From: Phytobacter palmae
Lineage (GTDB): Bacteria; Pseudomonadota; Gammaproteobacteria; Enterobacterales; Enterobacteriaceae
Direction of reading: 5' to 3'
Length of the DNA: 64,000 nt
NCBI GenBank assembly: GCA_900112785.1
Contig: FONB01000002.1
Location: forward strand, 248,001 to 312,000
The notes under the pieces are model-generated. The model was not told the origin of the DNA. It saw only the letters and a list, made by a program, of their open reading frames with translations, and searched no databases. Below, piece after piece: positions 47,606 to 56,678 of this stretch. Made by a program: the position numbers and the translations under genes. Position 1 is the first letter of the stretch; every line of letters starts with the position of its first letter.

Positions 47606-48724
47606 ATGTACAGCTCCGGCATGTTTTTCTTCTATTTGTTCTCATCAGCGCTGGTGTTTGCGCTGGTTAATCGTGTATTGCATCACCGACTGACCTATAT
47701 ATCCGCTTTTTCCGTGCTGGCGGCATTAGGCTGGGGATATATCTTTGAAGGCGATTATATTGTCCCGGCGGCAGTATTTTTCATTTTTTATATTCTTGTC
47801 ACATTAAAAGAGAAAGGTTGGTTAAAAACCTGGCAGGCGGTCACATTAACGTTGCTGCCGCTGTTCCTGGTGAAATTACACCTGAACAACCACTGGGGCA
47901 TGATCGGGCTCTCTTTTATGACCTTCCGCGCCATCGATGTACTGCTTTATCGCAGTAAAAAAGATGGTCGGAACTTCCTGCACTACTTCTGCTACCTGTT
48001 TATGCCGTTTATTATCCTGGCCGGCCCGATGTACCGCTGGCGTACCTGGATGACGGATATCAATAAACCGGTTTTCACGCTGACGCGTGAGCAGTTTTTA
48101 GGGGCCTTAGAGCAAATTATTACCGGGATCATCCAGAAATTCTTATTCGCTATGCTGGTCGATACTCTGGTCGTTCAACCGTGGAGCCATGAAGCATTTA
48201 CGTTGAAAGTGGGCGTGGTGATGTCGATTGCCTATAGCGCCTATCTCTACTTTGACTTTGCTGGTTACAGCAACATGGCTATCGGGGCTGGCCGCTTATT
48301 TGGCCTGAACATTCCGGCAAACTTCAATATGCCGATTCTGGCGAAAACGCCGCAGGACTTCTGGCGCCGCTTCCATATCAGCCTCTCTGAATGGCTGAGG
48401 GACGTGGTCTTTATGCCGATTTATATGAATTTAATGAAGCACAATTTTTTCCGTCAGAACAAAACGCTGGCGCAAAACATTGGCATCTTCTGCACCCTGT
48501 TTTGTATGGGGGCATGGAATGGACTCGAACGACACTACGTCATTAGCGGCGCGCTGTTTGGCGCCATTTCCGTTGTTCACAACATGCTGCAATGGTTCGC
48601 CAAACGCCATCCCGCTTTGAGCAACGGGCTTCAACATCCGGTTTCTGTGTTTATGGGACGAATCTTGACGCTGGGAAGCGCCGCGGCCTCCCTTTACATC
48701 TTTAGTGGAATGTCACCCTTATGA
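47606..48724 (+). CDS. dltB: DltB-like MBOAT membrane acyltransferase
   Basis: A 372-residue MBOAT protein with about 11 membrane segments. Typical DltB regions are SFMTFRAIDVLLYRS, YLYFDFAGYSNMAIGAGRLFG (quoted in part) and FWRRFHISLSEWLRDVVFMP near residue 255. It would pass D-alanine from carrier DltC through the membrane. An unusual point: where Bacillus-type DltB has W-H-G and later Y-H-A, this protein has MGAWNGLERHY and then ALFGA, so the expected catalytic histidine is Asn and only a shifted His is near. The GAGGA site precedes the ATG; the stop overlaps dltA. Confidence 0.88.
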   Translation: MYSSGMFFFYLFSSALVFALVNRVLHHRLTYISAFSVLAALGWGYIFEGDYIVPAAVFFIFYILVTLKEKGWLKTWQAVTLTLLPLFLVKLHLNNHWGMIGLSFMTFRAIDVLLYRSKKDGRNFLHYFCYLFMPFIILAGPMYRWRTWMTDINKPVFTLTREQFLGALEQIITGIIQKFLFAMLVDTLVVQPWSHEAFTLKVGVVMSIAYSAYLYFDFAGYSNMAIGAGRLFGLNIPANFNMPILAKTPQDFWRRFHISLSEWLRDVVFMPIYMNLMKHNFFRQNKTLAQNIGIFCTLFCMGAWNGLERHYVISGALFGAISVVHNMLQWFAKRHPALSNGLQHPVSVFMGRILTLGSAAASLYIFSGMSPL

Positions 48725-50154
48725 AAAATGACTCCGAGCTTCTGGAACTGCAAGACTTCTTGCGTGCGGCATTACGTGATCCCGCGTCCCCTCAGCAACT
48801 GGCGATCAGCGGTAGCGATGAAGCCATCACCTGGCAACAGCTGTCCGTCGCGGTCACTGACTGGGCGCAACGTTATCAACAATGCAACCAGCCTGCCGGT
48901 ACGCCGGTGGTGTTATACGGGCACCAGCAGGCGGAATTTGCCGTCGCGCTCTATAGCTGCCTGTTGCACAACATTCCGTACATTCCGGTAGACTGCATCT
49001 ATCCGCAGGAGCGTCTCAAAGAGATTTGCCAGCTTGCCAACGCCCCCTTCTATTACGATGTGGCCGCGAAACAATTTATCTCAACCGGTGTGACGGGCCA
49101 GGTGCTTGCCGAGCAGGACCTCGCCTACATCATGTTCACGTCCGGCAGCACCGGAAAACCGAAAGGGGTGCAGATTGGACGTGAAAGTGTATGGCACTTC
49201 ATGAAATGGGTAAGTCAGGACTTTTCCTTGCCGGAAAAACCGGTGCTGATGAACCACGCTGTTTTCAGCTTCGATCTCTCACTGATCCCTCTGCTGGCGA
49301 ATCTGGCCACGGGTGGTCACATTGTGCTGAACGCGAAAGAGGATATCGCGGCGGAAAACTGGCTGGATCGTCTGAAAGCAAACGCTGTTTCCGTCTGGGT
49401 TTCCACGCCCTCTTTCGCTTATCAGCGTCTGCTTTCGCCGCAGTTTAATAGCGATTATCTGCCTGAACTCAATGTGTTTATTTTCATTGGCGAAGTATTA
49501 AATAAAGCGCTGGTGAAACAATTACGCCGTCGTTTCCCGCAGGCCAAAATTCTTAACTCCTATGGCCCGACGGAAGCAACCATCGCCACCACGGTGGTCG
49601 AAATTACCGATGAAATTCTCAATAACGACAACCCGCTGCTGCCCGTTGGCGTGATGATGCCGGATACCCATATGGAGATTACCGCCGATGGCGAGCTGAT
49701 TATCTGGGGAAAAAACGTGATGCGCGGTTACCTCGGCCTGCCACAGGAAAACGCGGCAAAACTGTTGCGACGCGAAGGTGAAGAATATCGCGGTTACAAA
49801 ACCGGCGATCTGGGTTACGAAGACGGTCTCATTTATTGTCAGGGCCGCAACGATAGCCAGATTAAACTGAACGGTTACCGTATTGAAATAAACGAAATTG
49901 AAAATCGCCTGCTGGCGATGTCCGGCATTAGTGAAGCAGTTGTGCTGCCGCTGATGAAATCATGCGGAAGCGTGCTGCGAATTGCCGCCTTCTGCGTGAC
50001 GGACCTGGCACCTGAGGTGATCAAAACATCCCTTTCGAAAGTCATTCCACATTACATGGTGCCGTCACAAATTATTATTAAAGATGCATTGCCGCTGAAT
50101 CCGAACGGCAAAATCGATCGTAAATTGCTGGACACCCACGCCCGCACGAATTAA
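48721..50154 (+). CDS. dltA: DltA, D-alanine:D-alanyl carrier protein ligase
   Basis: A 477-residue adenylating enzyme of the AMP-binding family. The P-loop TSGSTGKPKG is near residue 140, SYGPTEATI near 280, YKTGDLGYEDG near 360, and the C-terminal NPNGKIDRKLL with the catalytic Lys. It activates an amino acid, D-alanine in the known members, and loads it on the carrier DltC. The start overlaps the dltB stop. Specificity for D-Ala is by family and operon context. Confidence 0.93.
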   Translation: MKNDSELLELQDFLRAALRDPASPQQLAISGSDEAITWQQLSVAVTDWAQRYQQCNQPAGTPVVLYGHQQAEFAVALYSCLLHNIPYIPVDCIYPQERLKEICQLANAPFYYDVAAKQFISTGVTGQVLAEQDLAYIMFTSGSTGKPKGVQIGRESVWHFMKWVSQDFSLPEKPVLMNHAVFSFDLSLIPLLANLATGGHIVLNAKEDIAAENWLDRLKANAVSVWVSTPSFAYQRLLSPQFNSDYLPELNVFIFIGEVLNKALVKQLRRRFPQAKILNSYGPTEATIATTVVEITDEILNNDNPLLPVGVMMPDTHMEITADGELIIWGKNVMRGYLGLPQENAAKLLRREGEEYRGYKTGDLGYEDGLIYCQGRNDSQIKLNGYRIEINEIENRLLAMSGISEAVVLPLMKSCGSVLRIAAFCVTDLAPEVIKTSLSKVIPHYMVPSQIIIKDALPLNPNGKIDRKLLDTHARTN

Positions 50155-50171
50155 TTAGCCAGGAAACTATT

Positions 50172-50390
50172 ATGGAACAAGAAATTCTCGCCCTGTTTGA
50201 AAAAGTGTTATCCCGCAAAGTGGGTTTTCACGATGAATTGATTGAGTCAGATATTCTCGACTCCATACTGGCGGTCGATCTGGTGCTGGAAGTGCAGGAC
50301 GTTTACGGCTGCATGATCCCGCCGACTGAAGTCGCTACCGTGCTGAAAACCCCTGCAGATTTGGCACGTTACATTGAAGAAAACCGTTAA
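50172..50390 (+). CDS. dltC: DltC, D-alanyl carrier protein
   Basis: A 72-residue acyl-carrier-type protein. The phosphopantetheine serine is Ser31 in ESDILDSILAVDLV. It receives the amino acid from DltA. It lies 17 bases after dltA with AGGAAAC upstream, and a strong terminator ends the operon. Confidence 0.92.
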   Translation: MEQEILALFEKVLSRKVGFHDELIESDILDSILAVDLVLEVQDVYGCMIPPTEVATVLKTPADLARYIEENR

Positions 50391-50416
50391 TCGTCTTCGG
50401 CGTTAATGACTTTTTG

Positions 50417-50450
50417 AAAACCCTGAATGCTTCCATTCAGGGTTTTTCTT
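50417..50450. terminator. Terminator of the dlt operon
   Basis: A perfect 9-bp stem (CCCTGAATG/CATTCAGGG) with loop CTTC, flanked by AAAA and TTTTT, begins 30 bases after dltC. The symmetry allows function in both directions. Confidence 0.88.
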
Positions 50451-50663
50451 ACCGCCTCTCCGCCACACCACTCCTACCCATTTTTTCCTTTTATTTAATA
50501 TCTTTAGCCCCATTAAAAATATTATTGTGATCGCGCTCATGTTTATGCTTATAAAATTAAAGCCGTCAATTTAGCCGTTAAAAATAACCCTTTATTTACC
50601 AAACAGTTAATTTCTTTATAACAAAAAAAGAACATCTGAAATATATATATCGTTTTTATCGAT

Positions 50664-50690
50664 TAATTTCTTTTTTTTAAATTCCGATAA
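50664..50690 (+). promoter_or_regulatory. Sigma-28 (FliA) promoter-like site
   Basis: TAATTTCT, an 11-base spacer and TCCGATAA match the TAAAGTTT-N11-GCCGATAA flagellar consensus: seven of eight bases in the -10 and the exact spacing, with a weaker -35. It lies 75 bases before a chemoreceptor start, the normal place. Confidence 0.6.
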
Positions 50691-50764
50691 AAGATATAGC
50701 GCGGTCTGATACCAGGGTTGCCGACGCTACACCACCATATAAAACAACAATAGGTTAGCATGCT

Positions 50765-52309
50765 ATGAAATTATCCTTCGCCCAAAAATTGTGGATTCCA
50801 CTCATCGTCGCGCTGTTAAGTCTGGCCGGAACTTTATTTTTCGGCTCTCTGAAAATTAAAGAAAACCAGCTAACGCTGCGAGAACGAGAGTTAATGCATG
50901 TCTCACAACTCGCCCTTAATGTTGTGAAAACGCAGGCCGCGCTCGTCGACAAGGGACTAATTTCACAAGAGGAGGCACAGCAACGCGCCCTTCAGACCAT
51001 TAAAGATTTGCGTTATGGTGAGACCGGTTATTTTACCATTCTTAATAACCAGGCTCAGGTCATCATGCATCCGATAAATGCCGCGCTTATTGGCAAAGGG
51101 CCGGATATTTCCGATGCAAATGGGGTTTATATTTTTCGGGATATGGTGGCTGTCACCAAAGGCGACAATGCGGGTTTCACTAAGTATGTTTTCCCCCGGC
51201 CTGGCGAAACAGAGCCGCAGCCTAAAGTTGCCTACAGCATTCCGTGGACACCATGGGGCTGGATTATCACTACCGGGCTATATGTGGATGATATTCAACA
51301 AGCTTTTTTGAGCTCACTTTACCAGAACATTATTGAGTTTGTTGCCATCAGCATTCTGCTTTCGATTCTTGTCTATTTCATCAATCGCAGCACGCTGAAA
51401 ACACTCGGTGGTGAACCGCGTTATGCCGCAGAAGTTGTCTCCCGCATCGCCTCAGGGGATCTGTCGCAGGCGGTGAATAAAAAAGCCAACGATAACGAGA
51501 GTCTGGTACATGAAATGGGAGTGATGCGTGAACAGTTAACCTCTGTCATCGCAGAAATCAGGGGCGTTGCGGAAGTTATTAACACCAGCACGCATGATAT
51601 CGTCGCCGGAAATCAGGAGATTGCTGAACATTCTGAGCAGCAGGCTGTGTCACTGGAAAAAACCTCCTCCAGCATGGAAGAGATTACCGCTGCCGTAAAA
51701 CAAAATGCAGAAAATGCCGGGCAGGCGCGCGAACTGGCGCGAGGCGCGGTGGATATCGCGTCGCGCAGCGGCGTGATGATGCAGAATGTGAACGGCACCA
51801 TGGGTGATATCTCTGAAAGCGCCGGAAAAATCGCCAATATTATTGAAGTGGTCAATAGCATCGCCTTTCAGACTAACATTCTCGCTTTGAACGCAGCGGT
51901 TGAGGCAGCACGTGCCGGTGAGCAAGGAAAAGGCTTTGCTGTGGTGGCCAGTGAAGTTCGAAACCTCTCATTGCGCAGCTCTCAGGCTGCACAGGAGATA
52001 AAAGTACTGGTTGAAGAGTCGGTAGCGCGAGTAAACAGCGGCTCTTCGCAGATCAAAATTGCCGGAAGCCATATTGACGAGATGATCGAAGCCGTACAGC
52101 GCGTTTCAGACATCATGTCGCAAATTTCGGTGGCGACGGATGAGCAGAGTATCGGGATAAGCCAGGTGAATGAATCGATCGTACAAATCGACTCGGTGAC
52201 GCATCAGAATTCCCAGTTAGTTCAACATGCGGTTGCTGCCGCCAGCGCCCTGGAAGCGCAGACCCGACGGCTGACGCAGACTGTGGCCTTCTTTAATACG
52301 GGCCGTTAA
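50765..52309 (+). CDS. Methyl-accepting chemotaxis protein with single Cache domain
   Basis: A 514-residue chemoreceptor. TM1 spans residues 10-29, a sCache_2-type periplasmic domain covers about 35-185 (YGETGYFTILNNQAQVIMHP and WGWIITTGLYVDDIQ are its hallmarks), TM2 is near 190-210, then HAMP and the signalling tip [19 protein letters not shown]. Cache receptors of this type often sense small organic acids; the ligand is unknown. The C-terminus lacks a W-x-x-F tether. A FliA-like promoter is upstream. It is monocistronic. Confidence 0.93.
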   Translation: MKLSFAQKLWIPLIVALLSLAGTLFFGSLKIKENQLTLRERELMHVSQLALNVVKTQAALVDKGLISQEEAQQRALQTIKDLRYGETGYFTILNNQAQVIMHPINAALIGKGPDISDANGVYIFRDMVAVTKGDNAGFTKYVFPRPGETEPQPKVAYSIPWTPWGWIITTGLYVDDIQQAFLSSLYQNIIEFVAISILLSILVYFINRSTLKTLGGEPRYAAEVVSRIASGDLSQAVNKKANDNESLVHEMGVMREQLTSVIAEIRGVAEVINTSTHDIVAGNQEIAEHSEQQAVSLEKTSSSMEEITAAVKQNAENAGQARELARGAVDIASRSGVMMQNVNGTMGDISESAGKIANIIEVVNSIAFQTNILALNAAVEAARAGEQGKGFAVVASEVRNLSLRSSQAAQEIKVLVEESVARVNSGSSQIKIAGSHIDEMIEAVQRVSDIMSQISVATDEQSIGISQVNESIVQIDSVTHQNSQLVQHAVAAASALEAQTRRLTQTVAFFNTGR

Positions 52310-52329
52310 TACACCTGCCTCCCTGACAC

Positions 52330-52358
52330 ACCGGGAACCCGTATACCGGGTTCCTGGT
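52330..52358. terminator. Hairpin after the Cache chemoreceptor gene
   Basis: A 12-bp inverted repeat with one G-T position (ACCGGGAACCCG/CGGGTTCCTGGT) and a 5-base loop begins 21 bases after the stop. No T-run follows. Confidence 0.55.
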
Positions 52359-52556
52359 GATAACTTTCCCCAGGCGGTCACAGAAGTGTCCCGTCGTTAA
52401 GCCAGGCACTCTGCGACGATGAGAAAACCATTCGCTCTCCTGTAACGCGCAGAGCAGATTCCAGTATCAGAATTATCTGCTATGCCGGCAGATATCCTCC
52501 CTCAGTATTATGAGATCCCGTCACGTTATTCTTTAAATTTCTGAACTGGAATTTGT

Positions 52557-53228
52557 ATGAGCGATAACGATTTTTCTGTGTGTCAACCGATGGAATCCTC
52601 TCCGAGCTGGGGCTTGATAGATGTATTCATCTGGAAAGTCGTTTCCGATAAGTTTGGCGGGGGGATCGGATATATTCAGAAGTTTAAAGATGCATGGGTC
52701 ATTCATAATAAAAACGCCATCAGAACCGCAGCTGAACGTTATAGTTTGCCGGTAGAACTGCTGGCCGGGGTGTGCTGGATCGAAGTGGGTGGCGATCCGA
52801 ACTTCATCGACAGGGTCGCGTTTGAAGTCAGGGCATTTGACTGGAGCGGCCCTGCTTTTGTTGATCGTAATTTCACTATCACTAACCCGCCGGAAAAAAC
52901 CTCGTTTGGTTTTGTCAGCATGCAGTTACGCACGGCGGCCAGGACGCTGGGCCTGGATGTAGCAAAGATGGATATGAACCAGTTGCGAACGCTGGCAAAT
53001 TGCCTGGAAAAAGATGTCTATAACATCAACCTGGTTGCTCATCATCTGCGACAACTGGCGGATTATGACAAACTGCCCTCAGCTTTAAGCATGGAAGATG
53101 TCAGGATTATCGGCGCACGTTACAACAGGGGACTTATCCCGACGCTGGAAGAAATTAAGAGAAATACGTCCTATGGCGACTTTATTGTCAATCACTGGCA
53201 GCGATTCAGCAGACTAATTTGGGGATAA
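52557..53228 (+). CDS. Lysozyme/lytic-transglycosylase-fold protein, possible effector
   Basis: A 223-residue protein. The stretch ERYSLPVELLAGVCWIEVGGDP near residues 60-82 (quoted from two parts) resembles the SLT-domain entry helix with the catalytic Glu; FGFVSMQLRTAAR near 122, a YNINLVAHHLRQLAD helix near 160 and ARYNRG near 187 follow the same order as in SLT/goose-type lysozymes. It has no signal peptide. The next gene, two bases later, encodes a small membrane protein. A peptidoglycan hydrolase exported by another route, with an immunity or holin-like partner, is the likely reading, but not proven. Confidence 0.6.
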   Translation: MSDNDFSVCQPMESSPSWGLIDVFIWKVVSDKFGGGIGYIQKFKDAWVIHNKNAIRTAAERYSLPVELLAGVCWIEVGGDPNFIDRVAFEVRAFDWSGPAFVDRNFTITNPPEKTSFGFVSMQLRTAARTLGLDVAKMDMNQLRTLANCLEKDVYNINLVAHHLRQLADYDKLPSALSMEDVRIIGARYNRGLIPTLEEIKRNTSYGDFIVNHWQRFSRLIWG

Positions 53229-53229
53229 T

Positions 53230-53529
53230 ATGAATAACATATTAAGGATTGCGTTACTGTTGATGTATTGCCTGGGTCTTATCCTTTTATGCCTGGTCTC
53301 TGTCGATAAATATTCATGGATGAGTGAAATGGATCCCTCAATATCTGCGGGTTCGGTCACTGCTGATACCAGCAACAGTGACCTGACATCACTGTTGATC
53401 TTTATCGGTATCATAGTTATTCAGCTTATCAGCGTCATTTTCGAGAAAAGCCGTAAAATGAAGTTCCTTGCGGTTGTTCTGGCACTTATCGCCGCAGGCG
53501 TTTTTGTCGCCAGAACGCACTATTTATAG
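53230..53529 (+). CDS. Small three-helix membrane protein, partner of the lysozyme-fold gene
   Basis: A 99-residue protein with membrane helices near residues 5-25, 52-70 and 78-93 and a periplasmic-size loop of about 25 residues between the first two. I recognise no family. It begins two bases after the lysozyme-like gene, so both are surely co-expressed. It could be an immunity protein, a holin-like exporter or an anchor for its partner. Confidence 0.65.
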   Translation: MNNILRIALLLMYCLGLILLCLVSVDKYSWMSEMDPSISAGSVTADTSNSDLTSLLIFIGIIVIQLISVIFEKSRKMKFLAVVLALIAAGVFVARTHYL

Positions 53530-53570
53530 GCACGGCAGACTGTTCCTCTCCATTTTTGATCGGGCGATAC

Positions 53571-55355
53571 TTACTGGCGGGCCGACCACTGCGTTAACAG
53601 CGCATGGAGCGTTGCAGGCTCCAGCGGTTTGCGCAGTACCAGGTACCCCTCCTCTTCTGCATCGCGCAGTACCGGAGAGTTAAACTCCCCGCTGACCATC
53701 GCCCCGCTAACTTTTGGCAGGCGATCAAGCAACGCCTTGAGGATCTCAAAACCGCTTTCGCCCGAGCGTAACCTTTGATCGCACAGCACGACGCCTGGAG
53801 TAAATCCCCCATCGACGATGGCAAAAGCCTCTTCGGCGGAAGCGGCGCATCGCACGACAATCCCCCAACTGCTCATCAGACTTTCCCAGGCGGAGGTGAC
53901 CAGCGGATCATCATCAACCACGAGGCAACTTCCCCTTAACGATGCACGGCGACTGACCGGCGCGACGGCTTCGCCGACAGGCGCAGTATCAACCGTTTTA
54001 ACGTCCACACTATGCTGCTTAAAGCGCATCCAGAAGCGGGAACCTTTGTCCTCAATAGACTGCATGCCGTAGGTTACGTTCATCAGTTTCGCACAGCGCG
54101 CCACCACCGCAAGCCCGAGGCCGTGCCCGGCGCTGTCTATTTTCCACGCCAGTTCGGGGCGATAATAAGGGGAGAAGATTTTGTTTTTTTCGTCATCGGC
54201 GATGCCCACCCCGGTGTCCCACACTTCGAGGAGACACTCTTCGCCGCGCGGGCGAATGGCCACCAGCACGCCCCCTTTTGGCGTGTAGCGCAGGGCATTC
54301 TGGATCAGATTGATTAACGACTGGCGTACCAGCAGTGGATCGCCCATCACATGGATGCGCCGACCGGGTCGCCATGTACGGAGTTTCAGTCGTCGGCTTT
54401 TCGCCTCCTCGCGAAACAGCGTGATGACAGAATCCAGCAGCGCACCGATATCCACATGAGTGGTGGTGGTCATCATATTGCCCGATTCGATCTTGCTCAG
54501 ATCAAGCAATGAATTGAACATCAATTGAACGGAGCGCACGCTTTGTTGCAGATCCAGCAACTGCGGCATCAGCGCGTCGTTGCTGTTTTTATGGATAATC
54601 GCCTCAATAAGAAAACCCATTGCGTGCACGGGCTGGCGCAGATCATGGCTGGCGGTGGTCAGAAACTGATTTTTATCCCGCAGCGCCTGCTCTGCTTCCT
54701 CTTTTGCCTGACGAAATTGTTCTGCCAGACGGGCGCTCTCTTCTTCAAGCCTGGCCTGCTGAATGAAAAATGCGTGTGAGGTTAACGCATGACGGTAGAT
54801 CGCAAAACCGTACAACAGGTTCAGCATCAGCACGATCAACATCACGCTGTCCAGACGACAGAGGATGCCGACATTTAACAATCCCCATGAAGCGAAAAAA
54901 AACCGTTTAAAGGTACTGATAACCGGCGTTAAATGCGTCGCGTTGGCCGCGACAATTGCGGCAATACTGATATTCAGCAGCAGGAAAAAATCAAAATTTT
55001 GGCTCTGCGGGGTAATCAGGTAAAGCGACGAAATACCCATCCCGTGGGCGAAGGCGACTTTATTAAGATTCGGTAACCAGCGGCGCAGAACTTCCTCTTC
55101 GTTATTCTCTTTTACTTCCCGCTGATAGCGTCGGTGCCATATTCTGATTAACCCTGCGCAAAGCAGGTAAATAACGATCCAGACAAGAGTTGGTCCGGTG
55201 TCCCCCTCCAGCCAATATATCCAGAGTGCAAATGGAATGCCGACAAAAGGCACTGCGGTAAAGCTGAACACTAAACGGATAAAGGTATTATTGAGCAGTC
55301 GGATCTGTGCTCGCGAGGAGATGGCGTCATTATCCACAGCGGCTATCCATTTCAT
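53571..55355 (-). CDS. Hybrid sensor histidine kinase with C-terminal receiver
   Basis: A 594-residue membrane kinase. Several hydrophobic helices fill residues 25-190. A coiled-coil follows, then HisKA with the phospho-acceptor His in TTASHDLRQPVHAMG near residue 233, an HATPase_c domain with LINLIQNALRYTPKGG and GHGLGLAVV, and a receiver domain from about 460 with VVDDDPLVTSAW and the phospho-acceptor Asp in VVLCDQRLRSG. No HPt domain is present. It overlaps the stop of the response regulator gene by four bases, so the pair works together. The signal is unknown. Confidence 0.9.
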   Translation of the reverse strand: MKWIAAVDNDAISSRAQIRLLNNTFIRLVFSFTAVPFVGIPFALWIYWLEGDTGPTLVWIVIYLLCAGLIRIWHRRYQREVKENNEEEVLRRWLPNLNKVAFAHGMGISSLYLITPQSQNFDFFLLLNISIAAIVAANATHLTPVISTFKRFFFASWGLLNVGILCRLDSVMLIVLMLNLLYGFAIYRHALTSHAFFIQQARLEEESARLAEQFRQAKEEAEQALRDKNQFLTTASHDLRQPVHAMGFLIEAIIHKNSNDALMPQLLDLQQSVRSVQLMFNSLLDLSKIESGNMMTTTTHVDIGALLDSVITLFREEAKSRRLKLRTWRPGRRIHVMGDPLLVRQSLINLIQNALRYTPKGGVLVAIRPRGEECLLEVWDTGVGIADDEKNKIFSPYYRPELAWKIDSAGHGLGLAVVARCAKLMNVTYGMQSIEDKGSRFWMRFKQHSVDVKTVDTAPVGEAVAPVSRRASLRGSCLVVDDDPLVTSAWESLMSSWGIVVRCAASAEEAFAIVDGGFTPGVVLCDQRLRSGESGFEILKALLDRLPKVSGAMVSGEFNSPVLRDAEEEGYLVLRKPLEPATLHALLTQWSARQ

Positions 55356-55984
55356 GATGTCTCTTCCCGCTGTCCATGAAGGAGGGTAATGACTTCCACG
55401 CGGGTATTAACGCCCATTTTTTTTAAAATATTGCTAATGTGCTCTTTAACCGTAGGCTCTGATATTGAGAGTTGTGAAGCGATCCTTTTATTTGGCAATC
55501 CACGCATCATCATCTGTAAAACCTCTTCCTGACGCGGCGTTAAGTTAAATTTTTGCAGTATAGTGCTGTTTTTTACAGCTAAATCAGCACGAGATTCCGG
55601 AAACCATGTTTGATTATTCATAAGCGCCTGAACTGCTTCACCAAATAATTCCGGCGCCTCGTTTTTCAGTACAAAACCATGACCTCCGGCATTTTGCACT
55701 TTCATCCAGATATCATTATTTTCGTCGCCGCTGACGACCAGCAAACGCATTTTAGGAAAACTGTTCTTAATTTCTTTGAGTAATTTCAGGGCGGTAGAAG
55801 ATGAAAGCCAGAAGTCGATGATCAGTAAATCCGGGGGACCATTATCACGAATAAGTCGATAACAACTCTCCTCGTCCGCCACCACCATGGCTGACCGGAA
55901 CCCTAAGTGGGACGTCAGAAAATTGGCAATTCCGCTGCCGACCAAAGGGTGATCATCAATAACCAGTGCATAATATTTTCCCAA
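55352..55984 (-). CDS. NarL/LuxR-family response regulator
   Basis: A 210-residue regulator. The receiver domain has the acidic pair in VIDDHPLVGSG, the phospho-acceptor Asp in LLIIDFWLSS near residue 55, and K in GFVLKNEAP. The C-terminal LuxR helix-turn-helix contains LTPRQEEVLQMMMRGLPNKR and SEPTVKEHISNIL. The gene stop overlaps the kinase start (ATGA). Since the kinase has its own receiver, the signal path may be branched. Confidence 0.92.
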   Translation of the reverse strand: MGKYYALVIDDHPLVGSGIANFLTSHLGFRSAMVVADEESCYRLIRDNGPPDLLIIDFWLSSSTALKLLKEIKNSFPKMRLLVVSGDENNDIWMKVQNAGGHGFVLKNEAPELFGEAVQALMNNQTWFPESRADLAVKNSTILQKFNLTPRQEEVLQMMMRGLPNKRIASQLSISEPTVKEHISNILKKMGVNTRVEVITLLHGQREETS

Positions 55985-56162
55985 AGGTGTCTCCTTATCG
56001 TGACTGGAAAAAGCGATATTCTGCCAATTTCTAAATCAACAACACTCCCTACTTTAGGAGGGTTCTTTATTCCATAAAAGAGAAATATCTTATTTCAGTT
56101 TTTAAAAAAGAGAAACGTATTGCCACATCGCAATCGATACGGACTGATTACAAGGATAATTT

Positions 56163-56477
56163 ATGAAAAAACCACTCATCGCGCTTGCCGTTACAATAAT
56201 GGTAGCGGGTTGTTCAACGTTGAAAACCGATCAGGCTATTCCGCTGCTTCAGGCGGAAACAGCAAAAATGCTGGGGCTGGGATCATCCGATGAAATTACC
56301 GTTACGCAGGTTAATGGCGCTCAGCCTGATGCTCTGGGCGGGCAAAAACTTACCTACCGCGCAACCACGGAAAAGGGCCGCATTTTTGATTGCTCATCCA
56401 TGATGATGCCAGGAATTTTAGGTTCCGCGCCAACACTTAGTGCACCAACCTGTACACCTGTCGTCACCCATAAATAA
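56163..56477 (+). CDS. Small lipoprotein, 104 residues
   Basis: The signal peptide ends with a lipobox VAGC at residue 17, giving a lipid-anchored mature protein of about 88 residues. It has two Cys in the C-terminal half (DCSSMMM and PTCTPV) that may form a disulfide. I do not recognise a family. It lies 178 bases from the divergent response regulator and 200 bases before the autotransporter gene. Confidence 0.75.
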   Translation: MKKPLIALAVTIMVAGCSTLKTDQAIPLLQAETAKMLGLGSSDEITVTQVNGAQPDALGGQKLTYRATTEKGRIFDCSSMMMPGILGSAPTLSAPTCTPVVTHK

Positions 56478-56678
56478 TCTGACGCAGTGAATGTTACTAC
56501 CGTTCTCTATTTTCACCCGACGGAGCGTAATAGCCAGGGAGTTACAGGTTTTCGCTTCGCCGGATAATTTACCTGCACGCCTGAATTCGCGAAATAAAGC
56601 CTCATACGGGTCAGTAAATTTAATCTCTATAAAACAATGACCTTCGCGACATCACGTTAATCAATCTGGAGATAGCAC

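Larger units (their letters stand above)
50391..50764. other. Intergenic region between dlt operon and chemoreceptor
   Basis: It contains the dlt terminator and a very A+T-rich stretch with a sigma-28-like promoter. No gene is seen. Confidence 0.6.
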
